From a virus, in the IMG/VR virus record IMGVR_UViG_3300024344_000159, positions 1-20,692 of that record: a stretch of DNA of 20,692 nt. One strand, 5' to 3'. This document shows, in pieces, positions 13,562-19,865 of this stretch. The notes below the pieces were generated by a model. That model saw only the letters and a program-made list of their open reading frames with translations. It had not been told where the DNA came from and did not search any database. A program made the position numbers and the translations under genes. How positions within the stretch are numbered: position 1 is the first letter of the stretch; every line of letters begins with the position of its first letter.

Positions 13562-14049
13562 CTCCAATCGTTAAAAAAGCACTCGGCTGGCTTCAGAAAA
13601 AAAGCAACTTTGTACGACTCTACAACATCGACGTTTCTCAAGACCCTGTGAGACCTGAGCTAAGTCTCAGGTGGAGAACTTCATTTAATAGACAAATTTA
13701 TGGTCTAAAGCAGGGTGATGAAGTTCAAGCGGTTGTTTGTTTGGCATTTACCAACGATGTGCCTCACACAGTGCGTGAATTAGACTTGATGAGTAGAGTC
13801 AGCAAGTACGAGAAAAATGCAGACATTGCTATCGCCTATACCGTTTGGAGTAACAAAAAAGGGGTAGGTGCTGGTAAGCAAATAATGAAAGAAGTGCTTG
13901 AGTACGCAAAAGCACAACATTTGCAAAGAGTTGTCACACTAAGCCCTTTAACACCACTGGCAACTCATTTCCATATCAAATGTGGAGCAAAGTTGATTTC
14001 TCTTAATTCAACTACCCAAAACTTTGAATACAGAATTAGAAAGAATTAA
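13558..14049 (+). CDS. GNAT-like acetyltransferase of a marine-phage type
   Basis: The 163-residue protein has a GNAT-like core: a strand IAIAYTVW, then NKKGVGAGKQIMKEVLEYAK in the position of the acetyl-CoA binding loop and helix, then RVVTLSPLTPLATHFHIKCGAKLI and a closing NFEYRI. I recall close patterns in marine phage genomes. The substrate is unknown. The acceptor could be a host or phage protein. It is the last gene of the rightward operon and meets the leftward cyclase gene with only 13 bases between. Confidence 0.72.
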   Translation: MTPIVKKALGWLQKKSNFVRLYNIDVSQDPVRPELSLRWRTSFNRQIYGLKQGDEVQAVVCLAFTNDVPHTVRELDLMSRVSKYEKNADIAIAYTVWSNKKGVGAGKQIMKEVLEYAKAQHLQRVVTLSPLTPLATHFHIKCGAKLISLNSTTQNFEYRIRKN

Positions 14050-14062
14050 AAGTGTCAACCCT

Positions 14063-15901
14063 TTAGGATTTTCTTTCACTAACCCAATACTCAGCAAGAC
14101 GAGCCGCAGCTATCGCATCAGGAGACAGCGTGTAAACGCTCAGTTTCTCGCTCTTGCCCTTCACTTCGATTGAATCCAGATGCTTAACCATATCAGGAAC
14201 CTCTTGAGCCGTAGCCTCTCCGATCAATACATCATCATCGTATTTTCTAGTGCTGGACTCTAACCTGGCAGCAACATTCACCGAATCACCGATAGCGGAA
14301 TAGTCAAATCGCTTGTCTCCCCCGACATTGCCAATAACGCAGGGGCCAGTGTTGACTCCGATGCCAATGCCTAGCCTGGGCAATCCTTCTGCTTCTATTT
14401 CTTTGTTCAGTTCTTCCAATGCCACCAACATCATTGCGGCACAAGTCACTGCCCGTTCTTGATGGTCTTCACAGTCAACTGGTGCGCCCCAGAACGCCAT
14501 CACGCAATCGCCCATGTACTTGTCTATCGTTCCATCCAGCGATAGCACTACATCTGTCAATGCTGAAAGCAGTCTGTTGATAAGAGTCACTAACCCTTGG
14601 GGATCGTTGTTATTCTTGAAATGCTCTGAGATGGGGGTGAAGCCAACGATGTCGCAAAAGAGGAAACTTAATGTCTTGGTATCACCACCTAATCTCATCA
14701 GGGAAGGGTCATCCACCAACTGCTGTACTAATTTTGGGGAGACATAAGTGCCGAACATCCCTTTTATCTGTAACTTCTGTCGATATTCAGAGATCATTCT
14801 TTGACCAACCCCCACCGACCCGATGGTAAGGCTGCAAAGAACAGGCCATGCCGCATCCACCAGAATACCAAGTCTCAGGTAGCCTAAGACCGATCCTGTT
14901 GCTGTAAGAGCGCCTACAACAACAATTCCTAGTGGAACACTCAATACAGGCAAACGGCTTGCAGAGAAGGCTGTGAGCAGTCCTATAACTAATATCAGCA
15001 AGACCTCTCCACCTAAAGCCCAATCTGGGCGAACAGGTGAGGTTCCAGCCAATAAAGTCTCGAAAAGTGTCGCTTGAATTTCGTGGGGATACATCAGCCC
15101 CCGTGGAGTAGGTACTAATGGAGTTACCCCTGCTGCTGTCACACCGACAAAGATGATAGTACCTTCTGTCGGTTGCTGGGCAAACGTGGTTCCCCAATCA
15201 ACCCAGACCCTTCCTGCTGCATCAGTATTGATGGTATCGAAGTTAGGCACTCTAACCGCTTCTATGCCTGTCTCAGAGCCTCTGACTTGGTAGGAGGGGT
15301 CTCCGGCTAGGCCACGCAGGACATCCAGCCCAAGGGCCGGATACAGGCTCTCCCCAACCCTCACCACCATCGGCACACGTCTGACTAGCCCATCGACCTC
15401 TGGGGCCGTGTTAACTATGCCCGTACCGATAGCCGCCTCTTGCAACACAGCGACATTTGGCAGGATGCCAGGGTAATTGATAGCACTCTCATTGACTTGT
15501 CCTATCGTGGCTACACCTATGTGCCAGCCGTCTTGCCGATCTGTGCTGGTTGTAGCTACTGCTGAAAGAAATGTTGGTAGTTCATTCATGCTCTGAGCAA
15601 ACTCAGCATCACCACCAAATCGGTCTGTTTCGGGGAATAAAACCGAATACACAACTGCCGCTGCCCCTGAATCGAGAAGATAACGGTTAAGCTCTGCAAG
15701 TTGCTGCCGGGGCCAGGGCCACTGACCGCCCTCGGCTAATGCGGCTTCGTCTATGTTGTAAAGGGATATGTTCTGGCTTTGAACTGGCTCGCTAATCGTG
15801 AGCAGAGCATCAAAATACTTGAGTCTCAGAGTTTCTACAGGCCAAGGATCGACAACACGAAGAAGCAATAATCCAGCCAGCAAAGCAAGTAATACCTTCA
15901 A
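14063..15901 (-). CDS. CHASE2-domain class III adenylate cyclase (membrane)
   Basis: The 612-residue protein has an N-terminal membrane helix (3-17), a periplasmic CHASE2 sensor domain (about 20-295), three membrane helices (about 298-314, 320-340, 347-367) and a cytoplasmic class III cyclase domain (about 405-595). Catalytic residues are present: metal ligands D417 (FCDIVGFT) and D465 (YMGD), adenine-selecting K461, S535 at the second adenine position, and N542 and R546 in GDSVNVAARLE. It should therefore make cAMP from ATP in response to an envelope signal. It is coupled to the gene before it by an ATGA overlap and ends the leftward operon that also carries curli-type genes. Such cyclases are common in bacteria, often near FecR proteins, and unusual in a phage-like setting. 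Confidence 0.93.
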   Translation of the reverse strand: MKVLLALLAGLLLLRVVDPWPVETLRLKYFDALLTISEPVQSQNISLYNIDEAALAEGGQWPWPRQQLAELNRYLLDSGAAAVVYSVLFPETDRFGGDAEFAQSMNELPTFLSAVATTSTDRQDGWHIGVATIGQVNESAINYPGILPNVAVLQEAAIGTGIVNTAPEVDGLVRRVPMVVRVGESLYPALGLDVLRGLAGDPSYQVRGSETGIEAVRVPNFDTINTDAAGRVWVDWGTTFAQQPTEGTIIFVGVTAAGVTPLVPTPRGLMYPHEIQATLFETLLAGTSPVRPDWALGGEVLLILVIGLLTAFSASRLPVLSVPLGIVVVGALTATGSVLGYLRLGILVDAAWPVLCSLTIGSVGVGQRMISEYRQKLQIKGMFGTYVSPKLVQQLVDDPSLMRLGGDTKTLSFLFCDIVGFTPISEHFKNNNDPQGLVTLINRLLSALTDVVLSLDGTIDKYMGDCVMAFWGAPVDCEDHQERAVTCAAMMLVALEELNKEIEAEGLPRLGIGIGVNTGPCVIGNVGGDKRFDYSAIGDSVNVAARLESSTRKYDDDVLIGEATAQEVPDMVKHLDSIEVKGKSEKLSVYTLSPDAIAAARLAEYWVSERKS

Positions 15902-16164
15902 TGTACGTCATACTCCCACCATTGAATGATCGCAGACCACGGTATGACCATCGGTGTATTAATAACGTCAGGCTGTTTCTCGTAAATATCAGTCGATAAA
16001 ATTAAACATTCTTCATTGTCTTTGGATATAACATACCCCACCGTTGATCGTAGGACAGGAAGAAGTTCCATTGCTTCTTTCATCGTAACATCCTTTGTAT
16101 CAACCCAAGCATCTTCCCAAATGACCTGCGCTATTTTATGCCTTGCAATAAAGCTATCTACCAT
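15898..16164 (-). CDS. Small conserved phage-type hypothetical protein
   Basis: The 88-residue protein has KIAQVIWEDAWVDTKDVTMKEA, then TTVGYVISKDNEECLILSTD, then MVIPWSAIIQWWE. That is a pattern I associate with small phage proteins of about this size (WEDAW, VGYxxxxD, ending in IPxxxI). It is probably a small beta-rich fold of unknown role. It overlaps the gene on its right by 7 bases and is coupled to the cyclase by ATGA, tying the cyclase into a phage-type gene series. Confidence 0.7.
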   Translation of the reverse strand: MVDSFIARHKIAQVIWEDAWVDTKDVTMKEAMELLPVLRSTVGYVISKDNEECLILSTDIYEKQPDVINTPMVIPWSAIIQWWEYDVH

Positions 16165-16463
16165 TTAATTTTATCTGACCAAAAAGCGGCAGACATCTTT
16201 CCTTTCTTGATGTTCTTGCCATGCCTTGCCTTAAAAGACTTACGTCTGGCTTTCTGCTTGGCTGACTCTCCAGCTTTTGGTTTGCCAGCGGTCTTGACTC
16301 CCTGCTGGCCGAACCGAATGGTCTTAATCTTGTCGCCCTCTTTTGCCACAACAATGTGAGATTTCTTGGGGTGACTAGGAGTGCGCTTTGGCTTATTAAA
16401 ACCAGCAACACCAGCCCTGGCTAAACGCGGGTCTTTTTTGCTTTTACGCTTTTTTTCGGGCAT
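16158..16463 (-). CDS. Basic protein, DUF6321-like
   Basis: A 101-residue, strongly basic protein. Its pattern DPRLARAGVAGFNKPKRTP, SHIVVAKEGDKIKTIRFGQQG, then RKSFKARHGKNIKKGKMSAAFW fits a family I recall as DUF6321 from marine phages and metagenomes. AGAGGA precedes the start on the minus strand. It overlaps the gene on its right by 20 bases. A structural or nucleic-acid-binding role is inferred from charge only. Confidence 0.82.
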   Translation of the reverse strand: MPEKKRKSKKDPRLARAGVAGFNKPKRTPSHPKKSHIVVAKEGDKIKTIRFGQQGVKTAGKPKAGESAKQKARRKSFKARHGKNIKKGKMSAAFWSDKIKW

Positions 16464-16701
16464 TTTTAGTCCTCTTGAATGATCTGTTCTTAGCCTTGGA
16501 AGTTACCTTCAGGTTGCTGGCCTTCTTGTTTTTAGGGTTGCCATCTTTGTGATGAACGTCCTTGCCATCGCCTTTTGAGACCCTACCTTTCTTTTTCATC
16601 GAAGCACGACTAGCATTCCTAGCAGTGCGTCTTTTTTTCTGCTCTTCTTTGCCTTGATAATTATCGTATTCCTTACGGTAATTTCGTTTTTTCTTTGGCA
16701 T
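16444..16701 (-). CDS. Basic protein with partial HNH-like motif
   Basis: The 85-residue, lysine/arginine-rich product contains DVHHKDGNPKNKKASNLKV near residues 48-66. This resembles the central HH...N...N strand-helix of HNH nucleases and of marine-phage small basic proteins. No zinc cysteines and no full HNH length are present, so nuclease activity is uncertain. It starts at an ATG that shares a base with the stop of the gene on its right (TAATG). Confidence 0.7.
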   Translation of the reverse strand: MPKKKRNYRKEYDNYQGKEEQKKRRTARNASRASMKKKGRVSKGDGKDVHHKDGNPKNKKASNLKVTSKAKNRSFKRTKNARKKA

Positions 16702-16952
16702 TACTTTCCAGCCTTCCTGTATTTACGGGTTTTTTTGGCTATCTTCTTAGGTTGTTTGCTGACTTTTTTGCCCTTCTTAGTATCTTCTCGTTTTTTTCGA
16801 GTAGTTGCAGCGTACTCTTTAGAAGATAACGCTTTTATTGCAGCACTTGGTAAGTACCTTTCACCCGTCTTGGCTGAAGGCTTACCGCTTTTAGTACGCC
16901 ATTTCTGCTTTGTCCAAGACTTTAGGGACTTTTGAGATTTCTTGAGAGCCAT
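16701..16952 (-). CDS. Basic protein, DUF5872-like
   Basis: ATG 16952 is chosen over one four codons earlier because it makes a TAATG junction with the upstream stop and gives the family start MALKKSQKSLKSW. The 83-residue protein continues with KQKWRTKSGKPSAKTGERYL, then AIKALSSKEYAATTRKK and a lysine-rich end, matching the pattern I know as DUF5872. It is common in marine phages, with unknown role. About a third of residues are lysine or arginine. Confidence 0.82.
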   Translation of the reverse strand: MALKKSQKSLKSWTKQKWRTKSGKPSAKTGERYLPSAAIKALSSKEYAATTRKKREDTKKGKKVSKQPKKIAKKTRKYRKAGK

Positions 16953-17134
16953 TACTTGCGCCAACTGTTCTTAGCTTTTTTCTTAGCAGTCTTGCCCAAA
17001 TCACCGTAATGAAAAATAGGCTTGCTGGTTTTAGTGTGTGTTTTGTTGGTATGCAATGCACCATCAGACATCTTGTGATATGAACCTGTCCATTCCTTAC
17101 CGTCTTTCAGATAATGTTTTACATTCATTCCCAT
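16952..17134 (-). CDS. Small basic phage protein (MNVKHYxKDGKxxTG type)
   Basis: The 60-residue product begins MGMNVKHYLKDGKEWTGSYH, continues KMSDGALHTNKTHTKTSKPIF and ends lysine-rich. I recall this as a marine-phage pattern. GGAGG lies nine bases before ATG 17134. The in-frame ATG at 17128 would give the family-typical MNVKHY start. The first base of the frame is shared with the upstream stop codon. Unknown function. Confidence 0.75.
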   Translation of the reverse strand: MGMNVKHYLKDGKEWTGSYHKMSDGALHTNKTHTKTSKPIFHYGDLGKTAKKKAKNSWRK

Positions 17135-17325
17135 TATTTATAGCCTCCACCTTTTGCTTTGTACTCTTTAGCAAGCATTTGAGCTTTTCTAGCCGACCAT
17201 TGACCTGCTTTGCCACCTTTTGTGCCTGCTTTAATCCTATTAAAAAGATTTTTTCTCATAGTAGGCTTTGTATAGTTACCAGCCTCATTTACTCTTGACT
17301 TAGCTTTGCTTTTTTTCTTTGGCAT
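17134..17325 (-). CDS. Small basic phage protein (NYTKPxMRKxLFNRIKAG type)
   Basis: The 63-residue protein has SRVNEAGNYTKPTMRKNLF, then NRIKAGTKGGKAGQWSARKAQMLAK and YKAKGGGYK. It is a distinctive small family in marine phages by my recollection, very basic and probably nucleic-acid-binding. A G-rich stretch serves as ribosome site eight bases from the curlin stop. It is the first of five tandem basic genes after the curli genes. Confidence 0.8.
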   Translation of the reverse strand: MPKKKSKAKSRVNEAGNYTKPTMRKNLFNRIKAGTKGGKAGQWSARKAQMLAKEYKAKGGGYK

Positions 17326-17333
17326 CTTGCCCC

Positions 17334-18119
17334 CTAGTCAAACTGGTTCACAGTGACTGTTTTATTACAGCTAGAAGTACAATCTAATACTACCGTATAC
17401 GCCTTAGCACTCACCCCTGTCTGAGTCGCGTTTACAGTGTAATCCCCTTGTTTCACAAGAATATTCCCAGCGTGTGCACCGTCACCACTTTGCGTTAAGT
17501 TGACCGTGGAGTTGTCAGCAGGATTGTTGCGGAACTCAATATCCCCATCTTTCGCGCCACTACCGCTCTGGGTAATGGTCGCATCATTGTTGTTACAATT
17601 ACCACAACTCTTAACATAGGCATTATGGTTTCCAGAACCTGATTGCGTAGCAGTCCATGTGCTGTCATCCCCAAAAGCATAGAATTTGGCGTAGTGATTG
17701 CCTGTGCCTGTTTGCGTAATGGTGTACACGTTGTCATCGCCACTCATGTATATCTCACCATGCTTATCGTTACCCGTCTGAGTAACCGTCATCTCGTTTG
17801 AGTCCTGGTCAGCATCTATGTAGCCAGTATTGTCGTTGCCGGTCTGATTAATTGTATATTCATTTGCCGTGTGATTGGTGTACTGAGAATACGCCTTGGC
17901 AAGATTGTCATCACCATTCTGGTCAATATCGATGGTCGCGCTTGAACAGGTGTGTGTTGTATAGGTTCCGTTTGATAGCCCACACCATACGCGAGCGGTA
18001 TTGCCCGACCCGATTTGGTCAATGTAGATACTGGTATTTGTCCCTTTGGTATCTATTTCCACAGAGTTGTTAGCAGCAAAAGCAGAGAAGCTAATTAGAC
18101 TGATTAATATAAATCGCAT
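17334..18119 (-). CDS. Curlin-repeat amyloid subunit (CsgA/CsgB-like), ten regular repeats
   Basis: ATG 18119 follows GGGAGG and gives a clean signal peptide (MRFILISLISFSAFA); an ATG five codons earlier is not used. The mature part of the 261-residue protein is a chain of curlin repeats with the conserved glutamines at 35, 67, 92, 114, 136, 159, 184, 210, 233 and 259, spaced 22-32 and mostly 22-26 residues, in forms such as IDQIGSGN, INQTGNDN and ITQTGTGN. It ends VTVNQFD, a truncated last repeat. In curli, each repeat is one strand-turn-strand of a beta-solenoid amyloid. Cysteine pairs (46/58, 172/175, 247/251) are extra to classical CsgA. It overlaps the FecR gene by 29 bases. It should be exported to the periplasm and then through CsgG. 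Confidence 0.92.
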   Translation of the reverse strand: MRFILISLISFSAFAANNSVEIDTKGTNTSIYIDQIGSGNTARVWCGLSNGTYTTHTCSSATIDIDQNGDDNLAKAYSQYTNHTANEYTINQTGNDNTGYIDADQDSNEMTVTQTGNDKHGEIYMSGDDNVYTITQTGTGNHYAKFYAFGDDSTWTATQSGSGNHNAYVKSCGNCNNNDATITQSGSGAKDGDIEFRNNPADNSTVNLTQSGDGAHAGNILVKQGDYTVNATQTGVSAKAYTVVLDCTSSCNKTVTVNQFD

Positions 18120-19170
18120 TATCGCCTCCCCCATTTACTTCTGCCTGTATCTTCACACCAGCAGTCATAATATCAATTTTGTAAGGAGAGCCTTTGTCTA
18201 GTTCTAGGTCAATCGTATTTTCTACATTTCTTACAAAAAAGAGACTAGGCCCATCGGTAAAGGTGTACACCTGTAACTGCTGGTCAAAACCAGGAATCAC
18301 GCCTTCTATTTCGACACCATCCATCTCATAGACTTTCGCTTGCTTTCTTGACTCAGAGACTTGAACCAGCAGATCACCAAGGAAATCGGCTGCAAGCAAG
18401 TCGATGTCTAGTCTTCCCATGTCTTCTTCAAGCGCATCTTCCTCCAATTCATTGTCTTCCAACGCATCTTCTTCGAGTAAGTCTACGTCCAGAATATTAG
18501 TGGCTGTGCCGCTTTGCTCATCCACCGCCTCTTGTATCTCATCCGGCGGGTTTACGATAAGTAAATTATTCAGGAAATTCAAAGTCATGTTCTGAAGAAG
18601 AACGGGTGGCGTAGGGGGCGTTTCCGATACCGTAACCGCAGTAGCCTGCCAAGGCTCGTTCATGACAACCTCGCCAGCCATTGAAGTAACTACAATTTCT
18701 CCAGAAGACTCTCCGTTCTCATCCGGCAAAAGGATCACCATTGTTTCGCCAATCTCAGACACATGAGTAGTGAAGTCAGTACCTCGAATAGCGATAGTCG
18801 CCACAGGAGTCCTGATGTTGATGTTCTCTCGGTTAATACGACCTAAAGCTCCTGTCAGAAACCGAGCAGTACCGGAGGCCATATTGAGCGCCAAGCGACT
18901 TCGAGAAGGGTCAGGGTCAAAAACAAAGTCATCAATAACGATGCTGGAACGCTCAGTCAGGCTTACAGTGCTGTCATCCAGGAATGTAATGGATAACCTG
19001 CCGTTACCAGTTCTGACATTATCCATGCTGGCTATGCCAAGCTGTAACGCAGCAACTAAGGAATCATCAGAGTCCTCACGAAGCACCTCACCGATACCGC
19101 GTAGCTCAGAAATAGATCCAACTTGAGCGTTAGCTACAATCGGCAGGAATATCAGCAGCCACTTACACAT
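18091..19170 (-). CDS. Secreted FecR-domain protein with curlin-like C-terminal tail
   Basis: A signal peptide (residues 1-15) leads a FecR domain (about 17-167) with VGSISELRGIGEVLR, a GNGRLSITFLDDSTVSL strand pair and the signature TPVATIAIRGTDF (121-133). An acidic repeat region (227-256, LEEDALE units) and a second strand-rich domain follow. The last residues, GGGDNAIYINQSN, look like half a curlin repeat. FecR domains in the envelope act in signal relay or bind surface polymers. The ATG overlaps the upstream curlin gene by 19 bases with no clear ribosome site, so coupling is likely. Proteins of this kind often neighbour CHASE2 cyclases, and one lies downstream in the same operon. Confidence 0.88.
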   Translation of the reverse strand: MCKWLLIFLPIVANAQVGSISELRGIGEVLREDSDDSLVAALQLGIASMDNVRTGNGRLSITFLDDSTVSLTERSSIVIDDFVFDPDPSRSRLALNMASGTARFLTGALGRINRENINIRTPVATIAIRGTDFTTHVSEIGETMVILLPDENGESSGEIVVTSMAGEVVMNEPWQATAVTVSETPPTPPVLLQNMTLNFLNNLLIVNPPDEIQEAVDEQSGTATNILDVDLLEEDALEDNELEEDALEEDMGRLDIDLLAADFLGDLLVQVSESRKQAKVYEMDGVEIEGVIPGFDQQLQVYTFTDGPSLFFVRNVENTIDLELDKGSPYKIDIMTAGVKIQAEVNGGGDNAIYINQSN

Positions 19171-19865
19171 TGATCAATATCAATCACGCCGCCAGTTGTC
19201 ACAGCTATTATGTCAACAATCCCGCTGGTTGATCCAGATGCATGGGTCTGGTCTATGTCGATATTGTTGGTTGAACCTGTAATGTCTGCCGTGATGCTAC
19301 TTGATGCATTTCCGGTCTGAGTTGTATCTATATCGTTACTTGAGCCGTCCACATCCCAGTTATTTACACCACTCACCACCTCACTTACGATGTTCAGATT
19401 GTTGCTCGTTCCGGTCACCACGATGTCTGTATTGCCGCTGGTTGCCGTCGCTGCTGCGCCCTGCGTATAGCTCAATACATTTGAATCGCCAGTAGCAGCA
19501 AAGTCAAAATCGGTAGATTGGACATCACCGGACGCACCCAAGGCTAGTGTCTGCGTATTGGAATCACCTGTGCTTCTCAAAGTGAAGCTGGTTGAGTTAG
19601 CCTGTGCCGCAGTCATCGCAATGGTGTTGCTGTCACCTATCTGATCTATGTCAGCCGTAAGCGAAGTACCTGTAAGAGAGACCCTTGCGCTGGTGGTTCC
19701 AACCACGTTGGAGTTGCCTATCTGGTCGATATTAAGGGTCAGGGCTGTCGAGCCGCCAGATTGAGTCAGATATATGCTGTTGTTGGCAGCATTAGCTGAA
19801 ATGAAATAGGCAAGTGAATACAAAAGAAACAAGTAAACAAAGCAGCTTTTAATCAGTAATCTCAT
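19152..19865 (-). CDS. Degenerate curlin-repeat protein
   Basis: ATG 19865 is supported by AAGGAG seven bases upstream and by the signal peptide it creates (residues 1-26, cut near SANA). The longer frame to 20087 is inside csgG. The 237-residue product has repeats every 21-27 residues that keep the turn TGDSN/IGNSN but often lack the glutamine: LNIDQIGNSN (44), ADIDQIGDSN (71), FTLRSTGDSN (94), FDFAATGDSN (120), DIVVTGTSN (147), WDVDGSSN (170), ITADITGSTN (191). The end is IDIDQCVSGC with two cysteines. It may be a minor, nucleating or cap subunit beside the more regular protein at 17334. It overlaps csgG by 17 bases. Confidence 0.85.
   Translation of the reverse strand: MRLLIKSCFVYLFLLYSLAYFISANAANNSIYLTQSGGSTALTLNIDQIGNSNVVGTTSARVSLTGTSLTADIDQIGDSNTIAMTAAQANSTSFTLRSTGDSNTQTLALGASGDVQSTDFDFAATGDSNVLSYTQGAAATATSGNTDIVVTGTSNNLNIVSEVVSGVNNWDVDGSSNDIDTTQTGNASSSITADITGSTNNIDIDQTHASGSTSGIVDIIAVTTGGVIDIDQCVSGC

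Noticed and set aside
14787-15197. 136-residue frame in another reading frame of the cyclase gene
   Set aside because: It lies wholly within the well-supported cyclase, has no ribosome site, and its composition is cysteine/arginine-rich shadow sequence.
16444-16701. Functional HNH homing endonuclease
   Set aside because: Only a partial HH...N motif is seen in a very short lysine-rich protein. The neighbouring genes are similar basic proteins, so a structural or DNA-binding role is as likely.
17049-17060. TGCAATGCA as a minus-strand copy of the shared promoter element
   Set aside because: Only the first nine bases match. The TAAGTGT and TACTC parts are absent, and it lies within a coding region.
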